Assembly (NCBI RefSeq): GCF_001721645.1
Contig: NZ_CP017141.1
Span: 4,402,001-4,466,000 of the forward strand
Direction of reading: 5' to 3'
Length of the DNA: 64,000 bases
Source: Pedobacter steynii
GTDB lineage: Bacteria; Bacteroidota; Bacteroidia; Sphingobacteriales; Sphingobacteriaceae
The notes beneath the pieces were generated by a model that saw nothing but the letters and a program-made list of their open reading frames with translations, did no database searches and was not told where the DNA came from. Shown piece by piece: positions 61,009 through 64,000 of the stretch (position 1 is the stretch's first letter; each line of letters starts with the position of its first letter). The position numbers and the translations under genes are program-made.

Positions 61009-62250
61009 ATGATTATTTTCAGACTAATAGGCGAAAGTTTTCGGTTTGCATTAGATGCACTGCGCCAGAATAAAATGCGAACAATGCTCTCCTTATTAGG
61101 AATTACCATTGGTATCTTTACGATTATCTTCGTGTTCTCTGCTGTAGATACTCTTAGGAGTAAACTACAAGCCAGTATCGATAAACTGGGCTCCAGTACA
61201 GTATTTGTTCAAAAATGGCCTTGGGGTGGCTTTGGCGATTACCCATGGTGGAAATATATGAACAGACCTGAAGCTTCCTTAAGAGATTATGAAGGACTGA
61301 AAGACCGCCTGGAATATGTGGAGGGGGTATCTTACGAAATCTCTGCCAATGGCAGAACAATCAAATATAGAAGTAACTCTGTAGAGGGTGGAGGAATAAG
61401 AGCCGCCTCTCAGGATTTTAATAAAACATGGAACCTCGATTTTCAGGAAGGACGGTATTTTACCGATAATGAAGGTAAATCCGGATCCCCGGTAATTATT
61501 ATTGGTGCCGATATCGCCGAAGGTTTGTTTAATGGCCAGCCCGCCATCGGTAAATCTATCACAGTGATGGCCAGAAGGCTAACGGTAGTAGGGGTGTTTA
61601 AAAAAGAAGGCGAAGATATGATGGGCATGTCTCAGGATAAAAATATCCTGATCCCCCTGAACTTTGCCAAAGGAATAATGGATGTGGAAAGCGAACGTTA
61701 TGATCCGACAATCACCGTAAGAGGTAAAGATTATATCGCTTTGGAAGAAGTAGAAAGCGAAATCAGAGGGGCGATGAGAGCAATCCGTAGAACCAAGCCA
61801 GGTGCAGAGGATGATTTTGCCCTGAATAAAAGTACAATCGCCTCCAATCAACTCGATCAGATGTTCGGAGTAGTGGACATCGCCGGATGGGTAATCGGAG
61901 GTTTCTCCATTCTTGTCGGAGGCTTTGGAATCGCTAATATCATGTTCGTATCTGTCAAAGAAAGAACAAATATCATTGGAATTCAGAAGTCATTGGGCGC
62001 TAAAAACTATTTTATACTTCTGCAGTTTCTGTTTGAAGCAATAGCACTATGCCTGCTTGGAGGGGCATTGGGACTATTACTCGTCTATTTACTGACTTTA
62101 GCATTAACGGCGGGTGGGTTTGAAATGATCCTGTTCTGGAAGAATGTGATGTTAGGCGTAACAATATCGGTTGTCATTGGTACGATTTCAGGGTTCTGGC
62201 CAGCGTTTTCGGCATCACGACTAGACCCTGTTGAAGCAATTCGCTCCTAA
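61009..62250 (+). CDS. MacB/FtsX-type ABC transporter permease
   Basis: A 413-residue permease of the type-VII ABC group. The first helix follows LDALRQNKMRTMLSLLGITIG, the standard MacB_PCD opening. The periplasmic domain spans about residues 45-275, and three further helices with GGFGIANIMFVSVKERTNIIG, KSLGAKN and a final SRLDPVEAIRS end it. It has no ATPase domain of its own. The free-standing LolD/MacB-like ATPase at 56927 is a plausible partner. Substrate is unknown: a lipoprotein, peptide or drug. Confidence 0.92.
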   Translation: MIIFRLIGESFRFALDALRQNKMRTMLSLLGITIGIFTIIFVFSAVDTLRSKLQASIDKLGSSTVFVQKWPWGGFGDYPWWKYMNRPEASLRDYEGLKDRLEYVEGVSYEISANGRTIKYRSNSVEGGGIRAASQDFNKTWNLDFQEGRYFTDNEGKSGSPVIIIGADIAEGLFNGQPAIGKSITVMARRLTVVGVFKKEGEDMMGMSQDKNILIPLNFAKGIMDVESERYDPTITVRGKDYIALEEVESEIRGAMRAIRRTKPGAEDDFALNKSTIASNQLDQMFGVVDIAGWVIGGFSILVGGFGIANIMFVSVKERTNIIGIQKSLGAKNYFILLQFLFEAIALCLLGGALGLLLVYLLTLALTAGGFEMILFWKNVMLGVTISVVIGTISGFWPAFSASRLDPVEAIRS

Positions 62251-62265
62251 CGAAATCCTGCCCCC

Positions 62266-62366
62266 TCTTCAGGAAAAACAGCATACTCATCAAAGGCTGA
62301 AATCTTTTGCGCTGAAGGGCGCAAAATTTTCTATGCCTTTTCAGAGCAAGCTGTTTTTCCTGAAGA
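62266..62366. repeat. 101-bp imperfect palindrome after the permease gene
   Basis: The outer arms TCTTCAGGAAAAACAG (62266-62281) and CTGTTTTTCCTGAAGA (62351-62366) are perfectly inverted over 16 bp. The inner flanks also pair in part (AAAGGC with GCCTTT), and the centre is a perfect 8-bp hairpin TTTTGCGC/GCGCAAAA (62305-62326). About 38 of 48 arm positions match. Long palindromes of this kind are typical of small mobile repeats or strong 3' hairpins. The right arm recurs at 62438-62477. Confidence 0.6.
62305..62330 (+). terminator. Terminator-like hairpin after the permease gene
   Basis: TTTTGCGC/GCGCAAAA with loop TGAAGG followed by TTTT, 54 bp after the stop. It is also the centre of the longer palindrome. 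Confidence 0.5.
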
Positions 62367-62477
62367 AATGTTACACAGATTTGTTACTCGCTCCACTGAC
62401 AAACCTCGACCCGGGCAGGTATAGAGGTGTAGTTACCTTTTCTATGCCTTTTCAGAGCAAACTGTTTTTCCTGGAGA
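62327..62477. repeat. 40-bp direct repeat, two copies
   Basis: The copies at 62327-62366 and 62438-62477 agree at 38 of 40 positions. The core is CTATGCCTTTTCAGAGCAA followed by CTGTTTTTCCT. The frame across both copies is open, but it repeats the same peptide and is not a gene. Confidence 0.7.
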
Positions 62478-62554
62478 TTTTTCTGTGATTTACATTGACT
62501 CTTATCTTTAAGAGATATGCCGTTGTATCATGCGATGGAGCAATCATTGTTTCA

Positions 62555-62642
62555 GATCAAAATATCTATTTGCTTTGAAGACATTCGAATATTTGCCCTT
62601 CAGCAAAGATTCGGGGATGAAAAGGAGATAGATATTTTGATC
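62555..62642. repeat. 88-bp element bounded by 15-bp perfect inverted repeats
   Basis: GATCAAAATATCTAT (62555-62569) and ATAGATATTTTGATC (62628-62642) are exact reverse complements 58 bp apart. No target-site duplication is evident. It may be a tiny MITE-like element or an RNA stem between the convergent permease and aminotransferase genes. The rest of 62478-62690 shows no gene. Confidence 0.5.
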
Positions 62643-62691
62643 AACACTTAATTTCTCCTGAAAGATAAAACTAAATGAGCGCAGCCTAAAT

Positions 62692-62722
62692 AAAAAAAGC
62701 AGGTTCCTTTAAAGAAACCTGC
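62692..62722 (-). terminator. Intrinsic terminator of the aminotransferase gene
   Basis: GCAGGTT/AACCTGC continued by CTTT/AAAG across one mismatch, with a T7 tract on the minus strand, 25 bp after the stop. Confidence 0.8.
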
Positions 62723-62746
62723 CCTTATGATATATGAATGTCGTAA

Positions 62747-63940
62747 CTAGCTTAATTTTTCTAAAGCAGCTTTGATTCTGGAAACTGCATCTCTCAATTT
62801 ATCTTCTGCAGCAGCATAAGAAATTCTGATACAATCTTCGTTTCCGAAAGCTTCACCGGTAACGGTAGATACATGAGCTTCGTTTAACAGGTATAGACAA
62901 AGGTCCTCAGCATTGTTGATTTTGTAATCGCCGGTGCTCGTACCGAAGTATGCTTTAACTTCAGGGAAGAAATAAAATGCGCCGTCGGGAAGGTTTACTT
63001 TGATGTTGGGTATTTCTTTTAATAAGGCAAAAACGATGTCTCTGCGACTTTTAAATTCCTGTACCATTGCATTTACGGTATCTAATCCACCCTGGTATGC
63101 TGCCATAGCAGCACGTTGTGCGATAGAAGAAGTTCCTGAAGTGATCTGGCCCTGCATTTTGTCGCAGGCATTGGAAAGCTCTTTGTTAGCCGCCATATAA
63201 CCTACACGCCATCCGGTCATTGCATAGGATTTAGAGAATCCGTTAATCAGGACTACTCTGTCTTTGATCGAGTCAAACTCCGCAATCGAAGCATGTTTAC
63301 CTACAAAGTTGATGTGCTCGTAAATCTCGTCAGAGATGATATAAATGTTCGGGTATTTTTCGAATACAGCAACCAGGTCTGCCAGCTCTTCTTTGCTGTA
63401 TACAGATCCTGTAGGGTTACATGGAGAAGAGAACATGAACAATTTGGTTTTTGGCGTAATCGCTGCTTCCAGTTCTGCTCCTGTAATTTTGAAATTGTTT
63501 TCTACTGAGGCATTGATGAATACCGTTTCACCTTCTGCAAGTTTGATCATTTCAGAATAGGAAACCCAGTATGGAGTAGGTACAATAACCTCTTCTCCCG
63601 GATTTACCAGACACATGACTGCATTGGCCAGAGATTGTTTTGCACCCGTAGATACCACAATCTGATCAAAACTGTAGTTTAATCCATTTTCTCTCAATAA
63701 CTTTTCGGCAATCGCCTTACGCAACTCAGGATATCCTGAAACAGGGGTGTAATACGAATAGTTTTCGTCTACAGCAGTCTTTGCTGCTTCCTTAACGAAT
63801 TCAGGCGTAAAGAAGTCCGGCTCACCGAAGCTCAGATTGATTACATCTATCCCTTTTGCGGATAGTTCTCTGCCTAACTTAGCCATTTTAATGGTCTGTG
63901 ACTCTGAAAGGTTATTGATTCTTTTGGATAAAAATGTCAT
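62747..63940 (-). CDS. Class-I PLP-dependent aminotransferase (aspartate type)
   Basis: A 398-residue pyridoxal-phosphate enzyme. NLSFGEPDFFTPEFV opens the fold, the PLP Lys is in NGFSKSYAMTGWRVGY (about residue 235), SSPCNPTGSVY contacts the cofactor, and the substrate Arg is in CIRISYAA near the end. It resembles bacterial Ib-type aspartate aminotransferases. ATG 63940 (MTFLSKRINNLS) was chosen; the frame open to 63982 runs across two -7-like elements. Confidence 0.93.
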   Translation of the reverse strand: MTFLSKRINNLSESQTIKMAKLGRELSAKGIDVINLSFGEPDFFTPEFVKEAAKTAVDENYSYYTPVSGYPELRKAIAEKLLRENGLNYSFDQIVVSTGAKQSLANAVMCLVNPGEEVIVPTPYWVSYSEMIKLAEGETVFINASVENNFKITGAELEAAITPKTKLFMFSSPCNPTGSVYSKEELADLVAVFEKYPNIYIISDEIYEHINFVGKHASIAEFDSIKDRVVLINGFSKSYAMTGWRVGYMAANKELSNACDKMQGQITSGTSSIAQRAAMAAYQGGLDTVNAMVQEFKSRRDIVFALLKEIPNIKVNLPDGAFYFFPEVKAYFGTSTGDYKINNAEDLCLYLLNEAHVSTVTGEAFGNEDCIRISYAAAEDKLRDAVSRIKAALEKLS

Positions 63941-63957
63941 AATAATTTGTGCGCAAG

Positions 63958-63987
63958 CAAATATAATTTTGTGAGATAGCAAATATA
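63958..63987 (-). promoter_or_regulatory. Two tandem -7-like elements upstream of the aminotransferase
   Basis: TATATTTG occurs twice on the minus strand (63958-63965 and 63980-63987), 22 bp apart. The nearer lies 18 bp before the ATG. Confidence 0.45.
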
Positions 63988-64000
63988 GAAACCTAACCGA

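Noticed and set aside
60746-61012. 88-codon plus-strand ORF before the permease
   Set aside because: It spans both copies of the 42-bp repeat and the queA promoter, and its product is a low-complexity hydrophobic translation of AT-rich DNA.
62231-62488. 85-codon plus-strand ORF after the permease
   Set aside because: It overlaps the permease end and its peptide simply repeats FSMPFQSKLFFL because of the 40-bp direct repeat.
1-64000. CRISPR array, prophage, integron or insertion sequence
   Set aside because: No regularly spaced short repeats, no transposase, integrase or phage genes were seen. The metal block has no integrase or flanking direct repeats that would mark a mobile island, and the only tRNA lies 20 kb away from it.

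Overview
The window reads as chromosomal DNA of a Bacteroidota bacterium, most likely family Sphingobacteriaceae (Pedobacter-like). The signs are a SusC/SusD pair, a GLPGLI protein with its outer-membrane receptor, Bacteroidota-type lipoproteins, a small H1-like histone, RpoD-type sigma factors beginning with the Bacteroidota N-terminus, and many promoter -7 elements of the form TAnnTTTG (one complete TTTG-N19-TATCTTTG promoter drives the tRNA-Arg). Shine-Dalgarno sequences are largely absent, as usual in this phylum. These assignments rest on recognising protein families by eye; no database search was run.

Region 1 (1-14450) is a minus-strand metal and metalloid resistance block. In transcription order it holds a SulP transporter, an ArsR-type repressor, a Cys-rich DUF6428-like protein, thioredoxin-type arsenate reductase, an ACR3 arsenite exporter, a small Cys-rich DUF6660-like protein, an RND metal pump fused to its own outer-membrane factor, the membrane-fusion lipoprotein CzcB, a Fur/Zur-like regulator, a His-rich Zn/Cd P-type ATPase and finally a secreted beta-helix protein. 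Two near-identical 20-bp boxes precede arsR and the DUF6428 gene, and the ATPase promoter is packed with dyads, so regulation looks local.

Region 2 (14.5-36 kb) is mixed: a secreted nuclease lipoprotein, a degenerate SRAP protein that has lost all four key active-site residues, the CbpM/CbpA chaperone pair, a collapsed remnant of a Gfo/Idh/MocA gene followed by two intact Gfo/Idh/MocA oxidoreductases, a second RpoD-like sigma factor, a 58-residue histone-like protein, DNA polymerase IV, an orphan hybrid histidine kinase, an HxlR regulator divergent from a quinone-oxidoreductase-like gene, an acyl-CoA dehydrogenase, an exonuclease/GIY-YIG fusion, tRNA-Arg(TCT), a small membrane protein coupled to an SPFH-like lipoprotein, and an OsmC protein.

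Region 3 (36-52.5 kb) holds the SusC/SusD pair, an SpmA-SpmB fusion transporter-like protein, an S9 peptidase, YidC, CTP synthase and the receptor/GLPGLI operon. Region 4 (52.7-64 kb) is mostly housekeeping: KdsB, a deoxynucleoside kinase, TrpS, PlsC, GatC, a LolD/MacB-like ATPase, PduO-type adenosyltransferase, a DUF2795 protein, IspD, QueA, a MacB/FtsX permease and an aspartate-type aminotransferase. Two noncoding stretches here (60736-61008 and 62251-62746) carry repeats and long palindromes that no gene explains.

The strongest items for follow-up are the RND/outer-membrane-factor fusion with a signal-peptide-like junction, the SRAP pseudoenzyme, the internally deleted Gfo/Idh remnant, and the palindromic or repeat elements at 1563-1612, 30766-30810, 60788-60915 and 62266-62642. 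I found no CRISPR array, integrase, transposase, prophage gene or rRNA.
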